A stretch of DNA of 64,000 nt, from assembly GCA_019247715.1 (NCBI GenBank), contig JAFBAO010000104.1:20931-84930 (forward strand). The letters run 5' to 3'. Shown one piece after another: positions 52,415-61,384 of this stretch; the first letter of the stretch is position 1, and every line of letters begins with the position of its first letter. The DNA comes from Caulobacteraceae bacterium. GTDB taxonomy: Bacteria > Pseudomonadota > Alphaproteobacteria > Caulobacterales > Caulobacteraceae. Position numbers and translations under genes: made by a program. A model generated the notes under the pieces. It was given only the letters and a program-made list of their open reading frames with translations. It ran no database searches and was not told where the DNA came from.

Positions 52415-54130
52415 TCAGTTGGGCGGGCGCACCCCGGGAGAGATCAGGGGCGCGCCGGGCGTGAGCAGAGGCGAGGTCGCGTTGGGCATCACGTCCGGGG
52501 TGTCCTCGCGCCAGCGGACCGAGCCCAGCGGGCGGTCCAGCATCCTGCGGATGAGCACCGGCTCCGGACCGAGGTGGAATTCGCGCATCTTCTGCTGCAG
52601 GTCGCGTTCGGCCTGTGTGGCTCGGCTGCGCTGGCGCAGGTAGTCGTGCCAGGTCGGGCAGTGGAAGCGCTCGATCCAGAGGGTGGGATCGGCGATGTCG
52701 CGGGAGATCGACCAGCCGTAGCCGCCGTTGCGTTCGCGGGTGCGCTGCACGTCCAGGCTCGCCAGGTAGAAGAGCCGCGCCTCGGCGGGGTCCACCCGGT
52801 AGTGGAGCTCGACCACGATCGGCCCGCTGCGGGCGGTCAGGGCCAGGGCGACCTCGGGGTCCGCCAGGGCGGGGGCGTCCTCCACGGCGCCCTCGGCGGC
52901 TGGCATCTTCAGCCAGATCCCCAGCAGCGGCAGCAACAGCATGGCGATCCCGGAGCACAGCAACGCGGTCGCCACCCCGTGCGCCTGGGCCACCCGGCCC
53001 CAGACGATGCCCCCGGCCGCAATGCCGCCGGCGACCGCCGCCTGGAACGCCGCCAGCGTCCGCCCGGAGACCCAGCGGGGCGCGGCCAGCTGGATCTCGA
53101 TGTTGTAGCAAGCCACCGACACCATCCAGGCCGCGCCGTTGAAGAGCAGGGCCGTCGCCGTCAGCGGCAGGAAGCGGCTCTGGGAGACGATGATCGCGCC
53201 GGCGCCAAGCATCAGCATGCAGACGACCACGATCCGCTCGTTCACGAAGCGGGCCCGGAACGCCGACATGGTGAGGGCGCCCAGCACCGCCCCGCCGCCG
53301 AAGGCGCCCAGCAGCAGGCCGTAGGTCAGCGCCTTGCCGCCGATCAGGTCGCGCGCCACCAGCGGCATCATGGCCGAGACAGCGCCGCCGACCATGCCCA
53401 GCAGCAGGGTGCGGAAAATGACCGTGCGGATCGGCGGCGAGTGGCTCACGAAACGCACGCCCGAGATCATCGCCCGGCCGAGGCTCTCGGGCGGCAGGCG
53501 CGGCACCTCGGCCTTGCGTCTCCAGGTCGCCAGCACCAGCAGCATCGGCAGGTAGAGCACGCAATTGGTCACGAACGCGGCCGCCGCGCCGGCCGCCGCC
53601 ACCAGGGCGCCGCCGATCGCCGGGGCGAAGCTGCGGGCGATGTTGTAGCTGATCGAGTTCAGCGAGATCGCCTGCGGCAGCAGCGCCGGCGGCACCTGTT
53701 CGCGCACCGACGCCGCCCACGCCGGACCGAACAGGGCGCTGCCGGTGCCGACGATGAAACAAAAGCTCAGGAGGGTGGCTGGATTGAGAAGTTTCAGGAA
53801 GGCGAGGGTGGTCAGGCCCACGGCGCCGGTGATGGAGATGATGACCGCCACCAGACCGACGACGCGGCGGTCGTACATGTCGGCCAGCGCCCCGGCGATC
53901 AAGGAAAGCAGCAGGGTCGGGGTGAAGGAGGCGGTCTGGACCAGCGCCACGTCGCCGGCCGAACTGCTGAGCTCCGTCATTGCCCAGGCGGCGCCGACGC
54001 TCTGTATCAGAGAGCCGAAGTTGGTCCCCAGACTGGCGGTCCAGATGCGCCGGAAGACGCCGTGCTTGAGCGGCGCGAGGATCGACTCCGTCGCGGGGCC
54101 CTGCGCCTCGATGTCGGTCTCTGCGGCCAA
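52415..54130 (-). CDS. MFS exporter (EntS-like) with C-terminal soluble domain
   Basis: 571 residues from TTG 54130 (AAGGGG upstream; GTG 54250 would add 40 weakly conserved residues). Residues about 20-410 are 12 membrane helices of the enterobactin-exporter/MFS_3 type (VQTASFTPTLLLSLIAGALADMYDRR). After residue 430 a soluble part follows, ELHYRVDPAEARLFYLASLDVQRTRERNGGYGWSISRDIADPTLWIERFHCPTWHDYLRQRSRAT, which looks like a monooxygenase/dabb-type ferredoxin-like fold. It may sense or modify cargo. Confidence 0.85.
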   Translation of the reverse strand: MAAETDIEAQGPATESILAPLKHGVFRRIWTASLGTNFGSLIQSVGAAWAMTELSSSAGDVALVQTASFTPTLLLSLIAGALADMYDRRVVGLVAVIISITGAVGLTTLAFLKLLNPATLLSFCFIVGTGSALFGPAWAASVREQVPPALLPQAISLNSISYNIARSFAPAIGGALVAAAGAAAAFVTNCVLYLPMLLVLATWRRKAEVPRLPPESLGRAMISGVRFVSHSPPIRTVIFRTLLLGMVGGAVSAMMPLVARDLIGGKALTYGLLLGAFGGGAVLGALTMSAFRARFVNERIVVVCMLMLGAGAIIVSQSRFLPLTATALLFNGAAWMVSVACYNIEIQLAAPRWVSGRTLAAFQAAVAGGIAAGGIVWGRVAQAHGVATALLCSGIAMLLLPLLGIWLKMPAAEGAVEDAPALADPEVALALTARSGPIVVELHYRVDPAEARLFYLASLDVQRTRERNGGYGWSISRDIADPTLWIERFHCPTWHDYLRQRSRATQAERDLQQKMREFHLGPEPVLIRRMLDRPLGSVRWREDTPDVMPNATSPLLTPGAPLISPGVRPPN

Positions 54131-54294
54131 GCCTCCCCTTAGCCATCTTTGTTGCGGTCGGGCAATCGATGCGTCGTCGCCACGAGGGGTCGGGTCACAT
54201 CCGGGGGGAGGACCGGCTTGGGCGCTTCGCCTCTTGCCTAAGTTGGTCACGCGCGCCAGCCTCGCGCCTGGTCGACGGCCGCGGGGAGGCCACC

Positions 54295-55323
54295 ATGATC
54301 TTCGAGCAGATCGCCAGCGGCGGATGCCAGTCCTACCTCCTGGGGTGCGAGGAGACGCGGGGGGCGGTGCTGATCGATCCCGAGTTCAGCCAGATCGACC
54401 GCTACCGCGGCCTGCTCGGCCAGCACGGCCTGCGCGCCCGCTACGTCGTGGACACCCACACCCACGCCGATCACTTCTCGGCCAGCCGCGAGCTCGGCAG
54501 GACCCTGGAGGCGCCGGTGGTGATGCATCGGGCGAGCGCCGCGCCGTTTGCGGACATGCGGCTCGACGACGGCGACTTGCTGATCGCCGGCGCCCTCAAG
54601 CTCAAGGCGCTGCACACGCCCGGCCACACCCGCGATTCCATGTGCCTCGTCATGGACGATCGGGTGTTCACCGGCGACACCCTGCTCATCGGCGGGACCG
54701 GCCGCACCGACCTGCCGACCGGCGATCCTCACGCCCTCTATGAGAGCCTGTTCGAGCGGCTCCTGAAGCTCGAGCCGTCGCTACTGGTCTTTCCGGCCCA
54801 CGACTACAAGGGCCGCAGCCACTCCACGATCGGGGCGGAGGTCGCCGACAATCCCCGGCTCCAGAAGAAGGAGCGGGCCGAGTTCGTGCAGATGATGAAG
54901 TCGCTCGACCTCTCGGCCCCCACCCATCTCACCGAGGCGCTCAGGACCAACATGAGCGGCGGCAAGACCGTGGATCAGCTGCTCGCCGAGGCCGCCGCCC
55001 GCACGCCCTTCATGTCGATGGCGGAGCTGCGCACCCGCATCGGCGGCAACAGCGGCGACGTGGTGGTCGTGGACGTGCGCGAGAAGGACGCCTTCGAGGC
55101 GGGCCGTATTCCCGGCGCCCGCCACATCCCCCGGGGCCAACTGGAGCTGCGGGTCGACGGCGAGCTGCCCGACCCGACGGCGCGGATCGTCACCTGCTGC
55201 GAGTTCGGCAAGATCTCGACCCTCGCGGCCGCCACCTTGCGCCAACTGGGCTACACCCGCGCGGCCGCCCTCGACGGCGGCCTGAAAGCCTGGCGCGCGG
55301 CCGGCTATGAGGTGGAGCGCTAG
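54295..55323 (+). CDS. Metallo-beta-lactamase/rhodanese fusion, persulfide dioxygenase-like
   Basis: 342 residues. N-terminal ETHE1-like MBL domain with DTHTHADHFSA, HTPGHTRDSM and FTGDTLLIGGTGRTDLP; C-terminal rhodanese domain (about 240-342) with active Cys in TCCEFGKIS. Such fusions oxidise glutathione persulfide to sulfite and move sulfane sulfur. GGGGAGG before ATG 54295. The TAG stop lies inside the repeat at 55320. No sqr gene is adjacent. Confidence 0.92.
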   Translation: MIFEQIASGGCQSYLLGCEETRGAVLIDPEFSQIDRYRGLLGQHGLRARYVVDTHTHADHFSASRELGRTLEAPVVMHRASAAPFADMRLDDGDLLIAGALKLKALHTPGHTRDSMCLVMDDRVFTGDTLLIGGTGRTDLPTGDPHALYESLFERLLKLEPSLLVFPAHDYKGRSHSTIGAEVADNPRLQKKERAEFVQMMKSLDLSAPTHLTEALRTNMSGGKTVDQLLAEAAARTPFMSMAELRTRIGGNSGDVVVVDVREKDAFEAGRIPGARHIPRGQLELRVDGELPDPTARIVTCCEFGKISTLAAATLRQLGYTRAAALDGGLKAWRAAGYEVER

Positions 55324-55482
55324 CGTCCCGATTCCGAAGTTCGCTAGCGTGAGCGGCGCCTCCGGTCGAACTTCGGAATCCATAAGGACACTAGCCAACT
55401 ATATGTTTCTAGTGTGGTTTATCAGAAGTTCGCCACAGCGCCCGCCGCGACAATGGGGCGAACTTCTGATCCACCACACTAG
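55320..55482. repeat. Hairpin repeat, copy 2 (full two-module form)
   Basis: Module A 55320-55394: GATTCCGAAGTTCG (55330-55343) pairs perfectly with CGAACTTCGGAATC (55367-55380); ends CTAGCGTCC and GGACACTAG; GANTC sites in both arms (GATTC, GAATC). Module B 55409-55482: ATCAGAAGTTCGCC (55421-55434) pairs with GGCGAACTTCTGAT (55457-55470) and CTAGTGTGG with CCACACTAG at the ends. Located between convergent genes, it may also terminate transcription both ways. Confidence 0.85.
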
Positions 55483-55499
55483 CGTCCGACGATGCCGCG

Positions 55500-55970
55500 C
55501 TAAAGGCGGGGGATTTCCTGCCTCGGCTCCAGCACCACCACCGGGATCTCGCGGGTCGTCTTGGCCTGGTAGCTCGTGTAGGGCGGGTAGACGACGTCCA
55601 TCATTGCGAAGAGACGCGCCCGCTCGTCGCCCTTCGTGACCCGCGCCACCCCCTTGTACTTCTTGGCCGCCACCTGGAACTCCACCTCGGGGCTGGCCTG
55701 CAGGTTGAGGAACCAGCCCGGATTCTCCGGCGCCCCGCCCTTGGAGGCCACGATGACAAAGTCCTTCCCCTCCTTGCCGTAGATCAGTGGCAGAAGGCTC
55801 GGCTTGCCGGTGCGACGGCCGGTGGTCTTCAGCAGCAGGCAGGGAGTCTCTTCCAGGCCGCCGATGGGCCGAAAATCGGCCACATGTCCCTCGGCGCCGT
55901 CGGTCTTGAGGTAAAGCTCCAGATGCTGCTGCGCGAAGTCCGGACTGCCGAATGCGAGCTTGGTGGCCAT
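55500..55970 (-). CDS. Deazaflavin-dependent nitroreductase (Ddn)-like protein
   Basis: 156 residues of the Ddn/DUF385 split-barrel family: LLLKTTGRRTGKPSLLPLIYGKEGKDFVIVASKGGAPENPGWFLNLQASPEVEFQVAAKKYKG. Actinobacterial members use F420; alphaproteobacterial ones are less studied and may use another flavin. Likely a quinone or enoate reductase. It is divergent from the 2-hydroxyacid dehydrogenase gene. Confidence 0.88.
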   Translation of the reverse strand: MATKLAFGSPDFAQQHLELYLKTDGAEGHVADFRPIGGLEETPCLLLKTTGRRTGKPSLLPLIYGKEGKDFVIVASKGGAPENPGWFLNLQASPEVEFQVAAKKYKGVARVTKGDERARLFAMMDVVYPPYTSYQAKTTREIPVVVLEPRQEIPRL

Positions 55971-56068
55971 GGTCCTTGCTCCTTGCCTCTCCCGGTTCGC
56001 AGGTCGGGGGTCTGGAGCCCTCGTTCAAGTGGTTCTAGGTTTTCGAGGCCGACAGAGAGGAACAAGCC

Positions 56069-57070
56069 ATGCTCAACGTCGCCATCCTCGACGACTACGT
56101 CAACGTAGCCCTGGAGTCCGCCGATTGGTCGCGCCTGCCGGCAGGTTCGAAGGTGACCGCCTTCGACCGGCATCTGACCTTGGAGGAGGCGGCCCGCGAG
56201 CTGGCGCCCTTCGACGTCCTTTGCACGATGCGTGAGCGGATGGCGCTGCCGAGGCGCCTCATCGAGCGCCTGCCGAACCTGAAGTTGATCATGATGGTGG
56301 GCGTGCGGCTCGCCAATCTCGATCTCGAGGCGGCCACCGAGCACGGGGTCGTGGTCTGCCGGACGCCCTTCGCGGGGCCGGGTCCGGAGCTGGCCAAGAT
56401 CGGCGCGGCCACCCCCGAGCTCACCTGGGGCCTGATGATCGCCACGGTCCGCCACATCGCCAGCGAGGATCGGCGCCTGCGCGAGGGCGGCTGGCAGAAT
56501 TCCATGGGGATGGTGCTGGAAGGGCGGACGCTGGGCCTGCTCGGGCTCGGCAACATCGGCAAGCGGATGGCGCGCTATGCGCAGGCCTTCGGCATGCAGG
56601 TGATCGCCTGGAGCCAGAACCTGACGCCGGAAGCGGCCGAGGCGGGGGGCGCGCGGTGGGTGGACAAGGACGGGCTTTTCCGCGAGGCGGACATCCTCTC
56701 GGTCCACCTGGTGCTGAGCGAGCGCAGCCGGGGGCTCGTCGGCGCCCGAGAGCTCGGACTGATGAAGCCCAAGGCCTACCTCATCAACACCTCGCGCGGG
56801 CCGATCGTGGACGAAGGCGCCCTGATCGCCACCCTCAAGCAAGGCCGGATCGCCGGCGCCGGCCTCGACACCTTCGATGAGGAGCCGCTCCCTGCCGGCC
56901 ATCCCTTCAGGTCGATGGACAACGTGACCCTCACCCCGCACCTCGGCTACGTCACCCACGACACCTTCAAGATCTTCTACGCCGGCATGCCGGACGCCAT
57001 CGCCGCCTTCGCGGCCGGCGCGCCCAAGGATGTCGTCAATCCGCAGGTGCTGGAGCGCGCGCGCCGCTGA
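56069..57070 (+). CDS. D-2-hydroxyacid dehydrogenase family protein
   Basis: 333 residues. NAD-binding GLGNIGKRMARYAQAFGM, catalytic Arg in the VHLVLSERSRG region, INTSRGPIVDEGAL, and His in LTPHLGYVT. It reduces 2-keto acids or oxidises 2-hydroxy acids with NAD(H); some members are serine/phosphoglycerate dehydrogenase-like. GAGAGG-type ribosome site 8 nt upstream. Substrate not identifiable. Confidence 0.9.
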   Translation: MLNVAILDDYVNVALESADWSRLPAGSKVTAFDRHLTLEEAARELAPFDVLCTMRERMALPRRLIERLPNLKLIMMVGVRLANLDLEAATEHGVVVCRTPFAGPGPELAKIGAATPELTWGLMIATVRHIASEDRRLREGGWQNSMGMVLEGRTLGLLGLGNIGKRMARYAQAFGMQVIAWSQNLTPEAAEAGGARWVDKDGLFREADILSVHLVLSERSRGLVGARELGLMKPKAYLINTSRGPIVDEGALIATLKQGRIAGAGLDTFDEEPLPAGHPFRSMDNVTLTPHLGYVTHDTFKIFYAGMPDAIAAFAAGAPKDVVNPQVLERARR

Positions 57071-57134
57071 GCTCCCGGACCCGGGGCCGTCCGGCCGTCC
57101 GGATAGCCCATACGACCATCAACGCCGTCGCCGC

Positions 57135-57180
57135 TTGACATTAACTGAGCAATGCTCAATATTGTTTTGAGCACCGCTCA
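57135..57180 (+). promoter_or_regulatory. tetR promoter with two tandem palindromic operators
   Basis: TTGACA (57135-57140), 17-bp spacer, AATATT (57158-57163). Two copies of TGAGC-N3-GCTCA at 57146-57158 and 57168-57180 have centres 22 bp apart, two helix turns: one fills the -35/-10 spacer, the other covers the start region. Autorepression by the TetR protein at 57192 is the natural reading. Confidence 0.8.
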
Positions 57181-57191
57181 TTTGAAGGCCC

Positions 57192-57806
57192 ATGGGACGT
57201 CGGTCGGATCATACGCGCAGCGAGCTGGAGGCGCTTTTCGTGGACGAGGGCCGCCGGCAGCTCGCCGAGGTCGGCCTGGCGCATTTCTCCGCGCGGGAGG
57301 TCGCCAAGCGCGTCGGCTACTCCATCGGCACCCTCTACAACGTGTTCGGCAGCCTGGACGGCCTGATCCTGGCCATCAACGCCCGGACCCTTAGGCTCTG
57401 GACCGCGGACTTTCGCCGGCGCCTCGCCGAAGCCCAGGGCGACCGCATCGCCGCCCTCATCCGCGGCTACTTCGAGTTCGCCGCCCAGAACCCCAAGACC
57501 TGGATCGCCATCTACGAACACCACCTGGGGGACGGCGCCGCCGCGCCGCGATGGTACCAGGATCTGGTGGCCGACCTGTTGGGGATCGCGGCGGCCGAGA
57601 TCGCCGCCGTGCTGCCCGCGGCGGACCCGCAGCAGACCGCGGCGCTCGCCCGCTCGCTGGTCGCCACCGTGCACGGCCACTGCGCCTTCTCGCTCTACAA
57701 GACCTTCGACCTCCTGGGCGAAACCGCGCCCGCCCAAGCCGCCCTCGCCCGGGTCGGCGAGGCGATCGCGGCGGCTCGCCAGAAAGGAGGCGCCTCGGCG
57801 CCCTGA
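57192..57806 (+). CDS. TetR-family transcriptional regulator
   Basis: 204 residues. HTH part ELEALFVDEGRRQLAEVGLAHFSAREVAKRVGYSIGTLYNVFGSLDGLILAINARTL; C-terminal TetR_C_33-like helical domain. GAAGG before ATG 57192. Its promoter has two perfect TGAGC-N3-GCTCA palindromes. The acyltransferase gene follows after 5 nt and should be co-transcribed, so membrane-lipid synthesis or remodelling may be the regulated function. Confidence 0.92.
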   Translation: MGRRSDHTRSELEALFVDEGRRQLAEVGLAHFSAREVAKRVGYSIGTLYNVFGSLDGLILAINARTLRLWTADFRRRLAEAQGDRIAALIRGYFEFAAQNPKTWIAIYEHHLGDGAAAPRWYQDLVADLLGIAAAEIAAVLPAADPQQTAALARSLVATVHGHCAFSLYKTFDLLGETAPAQAALARVGEAIAAARQKGGASAP

Positions 57807-57811
57807 CCCCC

Positions 57812-58612
57812 ATGCGCAGCTTCGCCTTCAACATCGCCTTCTGGGTGATCTCCTTCGGCTACACCCTGCGCGCCGCCGCCGCGGCGCTTCGCCCAGGCCC
57901 CGAACCGGTGCGCCGGGTGATCCGCGCCTACGTGCGGCGGATGGTGTGGTCGATGCGGGCGATCGCGGGCATCGAGATCGAAGTGCGCGGCCGCGAGCAT
58001 CTGCCGGAGGGTGCGTTCATCCTCGCTCCCAAGCACGCCTCCTACGGCGACGGCTTTTGCGCCTACGCCCAGTTCGACGACATCGCCTTCGTGACCGGCG
58101 ACCACCTGGAACGGTTCCCGCTCTTCAAGGGGCTGCTCAAGAAGCTGGGCGCGATCGTCGTCGACAACTGCGGCGGGCCGGAAGCGCGCCAGGCGCTGGC
58201 CGAGAGCGCCGCCAAGGCGCACGCCGAGGGGCGCAAGATTCTGATCTACCCGGAGGGCCATCTGGCGCCGGTCGGGGTGCGCTACCGCTACCGGACGGGC
58301 GTCTATCACATGGCCCGCGACTTTGGCCTGCCGGTGGTTCCAGCCGCTTGCAGCCTCGGTCTCTTCTGGCCTCAGGAAGCCTGGACCAAGCGCCCCGGCC
58401 GGGCGGTGCTGGAGTTCCTCGAGCCGATCAGCGCCGAGCTCGGGCGGGAAGCCTTTATGGCCAGGCTCGAGGCCGCCGTCGAAGAACGGACCGCCGAACT
58501 GGTCGCCGAAGCCACCGGCCGCCCGCTGACCCCGTCGGTCCTCGGCGTCCCCGAGGCGGAGCAGAAGCGGGCCGCATCGGCTGAAGGTTTGACGGTCGGC
58601 GGCGCGGAATGA
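57812..58612 (+). CDS. 1-acyl-sn-glycerol-3-phosphate acyltransferase family (PlsC-like)
   Basis: 266 residues. HX4D motif in PKHASYGDGF, and YPEGHLAPVG in place of the usual EGTR block; N-terminal membrane helix FNIAFWVISFGYTLRAAAAAL. PlsC-type enzymes acylate lysophosphatidate. The C-terminal 50 residues extend beyond the fold (RTAELVAEATGRPLTPSVLG). Together with the upstream tetR it forms a two-gene operon. Convergent with another acyltransferase gene 12 nt away. Confidence 0.9.
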   Translation: MRSFAFNIAFWVISFGYTLRAAAAALRPGPEPVRRVIRAYVRRMVWSMRAIAGIEIEVRGREHLPEGAFILAPKHASYGDGFCAYAQFDDIAFVTGDHLERFPLFKGLLKKLGAIVVDNCGGPEARQALAESAAKAHAEGRKILIYPEGHLAPVGVRYRYRTGVYHMARDFGLPVVPAACSLGLFWPQEAWTKRPGRAVLEFLEPISAELGREAFMARLEAAVEERTAELVAEATGRPLTPSVLGVPEAEQKRAASAEGLTVGGAE

Positions 58613-58624
58613 GCGGGCGCGCCG

Positions 58625-59374
58625 TCAGGCGCCCACGCGGTCGGGGGCCGGGGAGGGCCTGGGCGCTGGCGCGGGCGCCCGGCCGGCCAGGACGGCTTCC
58701 GCCCGGTCCTGGGCGGCGACGAGCTGAGCCTCCCAGTCTCGGCGAATGCTCTCCATCGCCTCGTCGCTGGCGTCGCTCGGGGGCGCGGGCAAGGGTCCCA
58801 CGAAGATGACGCAGCCGCGAGCGAAGGGAAGCGGTATCTGCGTCCGGTCCCAGGTGTTCAGGTTGATCGCCGGGCGCGCGGCCAGGCCGAACAGCATGAC
58901 CGGCTCGCGGGCGGTCCTCGCCAGCTGCACCGGTCCCTTCGGCAGCACATGGACCGGCCCGCGCGGACCGTCCGGGGTGATGGCCACGACCCCCCCGCTC
59001 CGGATGAAGCGGGCGGCCTCGATGAAGGCGGCGGCGCCGCCCTTGGCGGAGGCTCTCGCCGACCGAGCGCTCGAACCTCGGATCGGTGGGAATCCGAGCG
59101 GCGTCACGGCGCGCGCGATGAACTCGCCGTCCCGCGACAGCGAGATCAGCACCCGGGTCGGCTTTGTCTTCAGGATCCGGCGGCAGACGACCCCGTGGAA
59201 GATCCGGCCGTGCCAGAAACAGGCGATCCCGCCTCCCTCCCTGGCGCAAAAAGCCTCCGCGCCGGCCAGGTTCTCGAACCGCCAGCGCATGCTGGCGAGG
59301 GTCAAGCCGATCCAGAGCGTGGCGAGGCGGGCCAGGAAGGCCTGAGCAGGCGCCGAGCGCAGCAGTTTCTTCAA
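58625..59374 (-). CDS. DUF374-type lysophospholipid acyltransferase-like protein
   Basis: 249 residues. FWHGRIFHGVVCRRI (HGR in place of HX4D), SLSRDGEFIARAV, and AITPDGPRGPVHVLPKG are the DUF374 signatures; an N-terminal membrane anchor precedes them. DUF374 proteins are thought to acylate lipid A or related lipids. The C-terminal Pro/Ala-rich tail is disordered. Tail to tail with the PlsC-like gene. Confidence 0.88.
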   Translation of the reverse strand: MKKLLRSAPAQAFLARLATLWIGLTLASMRWRFENLAGAEAFCAREGGGIACFWHGRIFHGVVCRRILKTKPTRVLISLSRDGEFIARAVTPLGFPPIRGSSARSARASAKGGAAAFIEAARFIRSGGVVAITPDGPRGPVHVLPKGPVQLARTAREPVMLFGLAARPAINLNTWDRTQIPLPFARGCVIFVGPLPAPPSDASDEAMESIRRDWEAQLVAAQDRAEAVLAGRAPAPAPRPSPAPDRVGA

Positions 59375-59568
59375 AGAGGCGGCCTCCGGCCCGCGAGCGC
59401 AACAAGCTTTGCCACGGGCAGCGGCACAGAGCCAAGCGCGGCGGGACGGGCCGCGGATTTTTCGCCGCAGAACGGCGGCGCCGGCGCGGCCCTGTGGCGG
59501 GCGCCGTCCTCCGGACGGCTTGTCATCGCGACCGGAAGGTTGTCTTACCTGCGCCAGAAGGAGATGTC

Positions 59569-61374
59569 ATGGTCAGAACCGTCCGCATCGGCGGCGCCGG
59601 AGGATTCCTCGGCGACAGCCAGATCGCTGCGCCCCAGCTGCTGGCGAGCGGGCCCCTCGACTATCTGGTGCTCGACTACCTGGCCGAGTTGACCATGTCG
59701 CTGCTGGCCCGCTCGCAGGCCAAGCACCCCGAGGGCGGCTACGCGCGCGACTTCACCGACTGGGTCTGGAAGGACAATCTGCGGGCCCTGAAAGCCGGCG
59801 GAGTGAAGTTGGTCACCAACGCGGGCGGCCTCAATCCCGCCGGCTGCCGGGCGCGGATGGAGGCGCTGGCCGCCGAGGCGGGCCTCAGCTTCAAGATCGC
59901 CATCGTCGAGGGCGACGACCTGCGCGGGCGCGCCGCCGAGTTCGCCGAGGCGCGGGAGATGTTCTCAGGCGGCAAGGCGCCGCCGCCGAAGGACGTGCTC
60001 AGCGTCAACGCCTACTTCGGCGCCAAGCCGATCGCCGACGCCCTGGCCGCCGGCGCCGATGTGGTGATCACCGGACGGGTGGTGGACTCGGCCCTGGTCC
60101 TGGGGCCGCTTGCGCACGCGTTCGGGTGGGCCTGGGACGACTGGGACCGGCTCTCGGCCGGCTCGCTTTGCGGGCACGTGCTGGAATGCGGCGCCCAGGC
60201 CACGGGCGGTCTCTTCACCGACTGGGAAGAGGTCGAGGATTGGGCCCACATCGGCTACCCGATCGCCGAGTGCGCCGCCGACGGGAGCTTCGTCGTCTCC
60301 AAGCCGGCGGGCACGGGCGGGCTGTGCGTCCCAGCCACTGTCGCCGAGCAGATCCTTTACGAGATCGACGACCCGCAGAACTACCTGTTGCCGGATGTCG
60401 CCTGCGACTTCAGCCAGGTCCGGGTCGAAGCGGCGGGCGAGGGCCGTGTGCGCGTCGCCGGCGCAAAGGGGCGCCCGCCGTCCGGCAGCTACAAGGTCTG
60501 CCTCACCTATCAGGACGGCTGGCGAGTCATCTCCGTGATGCCGGTGCTGGGCCGCGACGCCGCCCGCAAGGCCGAGCGCCAAGCCGGCGCTGTGATCCAG
60601 CGGGTGGAGGAGCTCCTGCGGGCCCGCCAGCTCCCGCCCTTCCGGGCCAAGCGGATCGAACCGCTGGGCGCGGAGGCGACCTATGGCGCCCAGGCGCGGA
60701 CCCGGAGCGTGCGCGAGGTGGTCTGCAAGATCGGCGTGGAGCACGACGACCGTTCCGCGCTCGACGTCTTCATGCGCGAGATGGAATCGCCCAGCACTTC
60801 GATGTCGGTCGGCACCACCGGCTGGTTCGGCGCGCGGCCCGCGCCAGCGCCGGTGGTGAAGGTCTTCTCGTTCCTGCTGGAACGGCCCGAGGCGCCCGCC
60901 ACGGTCGACCTCGAGGGCCGCCGTTTCGTCTCCGAGCCGGCGCCGGTCCAGGCGGCCTCCACGCCGGCGCCGATCGCGCCGGGGCCGGTGGCGACGCCGT
61001 CCGGGGAGGAGGCGACGATGGTCCCGCTGATCTCGCTCGCCTGGGCCCGTTCCGGCGACAAGGGCGACGCCTTCAACATCGGCGTCATCGCCCGCCAGCC
61101 GCAGTTCATGCCCTATATCCGCGCCGCCCTCACCGAAGCGGCGCTGGCGAAGTTCTTCGCCCACGAATTCGAGGGCGTCGGCGCGCCGGACGTGCGTCGG
61201 TATGAGCTTCCGGCCCTCGACGCGCTCAACTTCCACCTTCGCCAGTCGCTGGGCGGGGGGCAGATGGCGACCCTGCGCCTCGATGCGCTCGCCAAGGGCA
61301 AGGCCCAGCAGCTTCTCGACATGGAAATCCCCGTCCCGGCTTCGCTGGCGAGGCAGTTCGGGCTGGCCGCTTAG
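59569..61374 (+). CDS. AtuA-like acyclic terpene utilisation family protein
   Basis: 601 residues. N-terminal AtuA domain: VRIGGAGGFLGDSQIA, LDYLAELTMSLLARSQAKHPEGGYARDF, NAGGLNPAGC, ADVVITGRVVDSALVLGPLAHAFGW. A Pro/Ala linker around 460-490 leads to a second domain of about 110 residues, ISLAWARSGDKGDAFNIGVIARQPQFMPYI, frequently fused in this family. Some AtuA proteins are needed for citronellol/geranyl use in Pseudomonas; the reaction is unknown. GGAG ribosome site before ATG 59569. Solitary here, without geranyl-CoA carboxylase genes. Confidence 0.9.
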   Translation: MVRTVRIGGAGGFLGDSQIAAPQLLASGPLDYLVLDYLAELTMSLLARSQAKHPEGGYARDFTDWVWKDNLRALKAGGVKLVTNAGGLNPAGCRARMEALAAEAGLSFKIAIVEGDDLRGRAAEFAEAREMFSGGKAPPPKDVLSVNAYFGAKPIADALAAGADVVITGRVVDSALVLGPLAHAFGWAWDDWDRLSAGSLCGHVLECGAQATGGLFTDWEEVEDWAHIGYPIAECAADGSFVVSKPAGTGGLCVPATVAEQILYEIDDPQNYLLPDVACDFSQVRVEAAGEGRVRVAGAKGRPPSGSYKVCLTYQDGWRVISVMPVLGRDAARKAERQAGAVIQRVEELLRARQLPPFRAKRIEPLGAEATYGAQARTRSVREVVCKIGVEHDDRSALDVFMREMESPSTSMSVGTTGWFGARPAPAPVVKVFSFLLERPEAPATVDLEGRRFVSEPAPVQAASTPAPIAPGPVATPSGEEATMVPLISLAWARSGDKGDAFNIGVIARQPQFMPYIRAALTEAALAKFFAHEFEGVGAPDVRRYELPALDALNFHLRQSLGGGQMATLRLDALAKGKAQQLLDMEIPVPASLARQFGLAA

Positions 61375-61384
61375 GCGCCGGGCT

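Noticed and set aside
55320..55492. Target-site duplication around repeat copy 2
   Set aside because: CTAGCGTCC-like text occurs at both sides, but it is part of the repeat ends rather than host sequence, so insertion cannot be shown.
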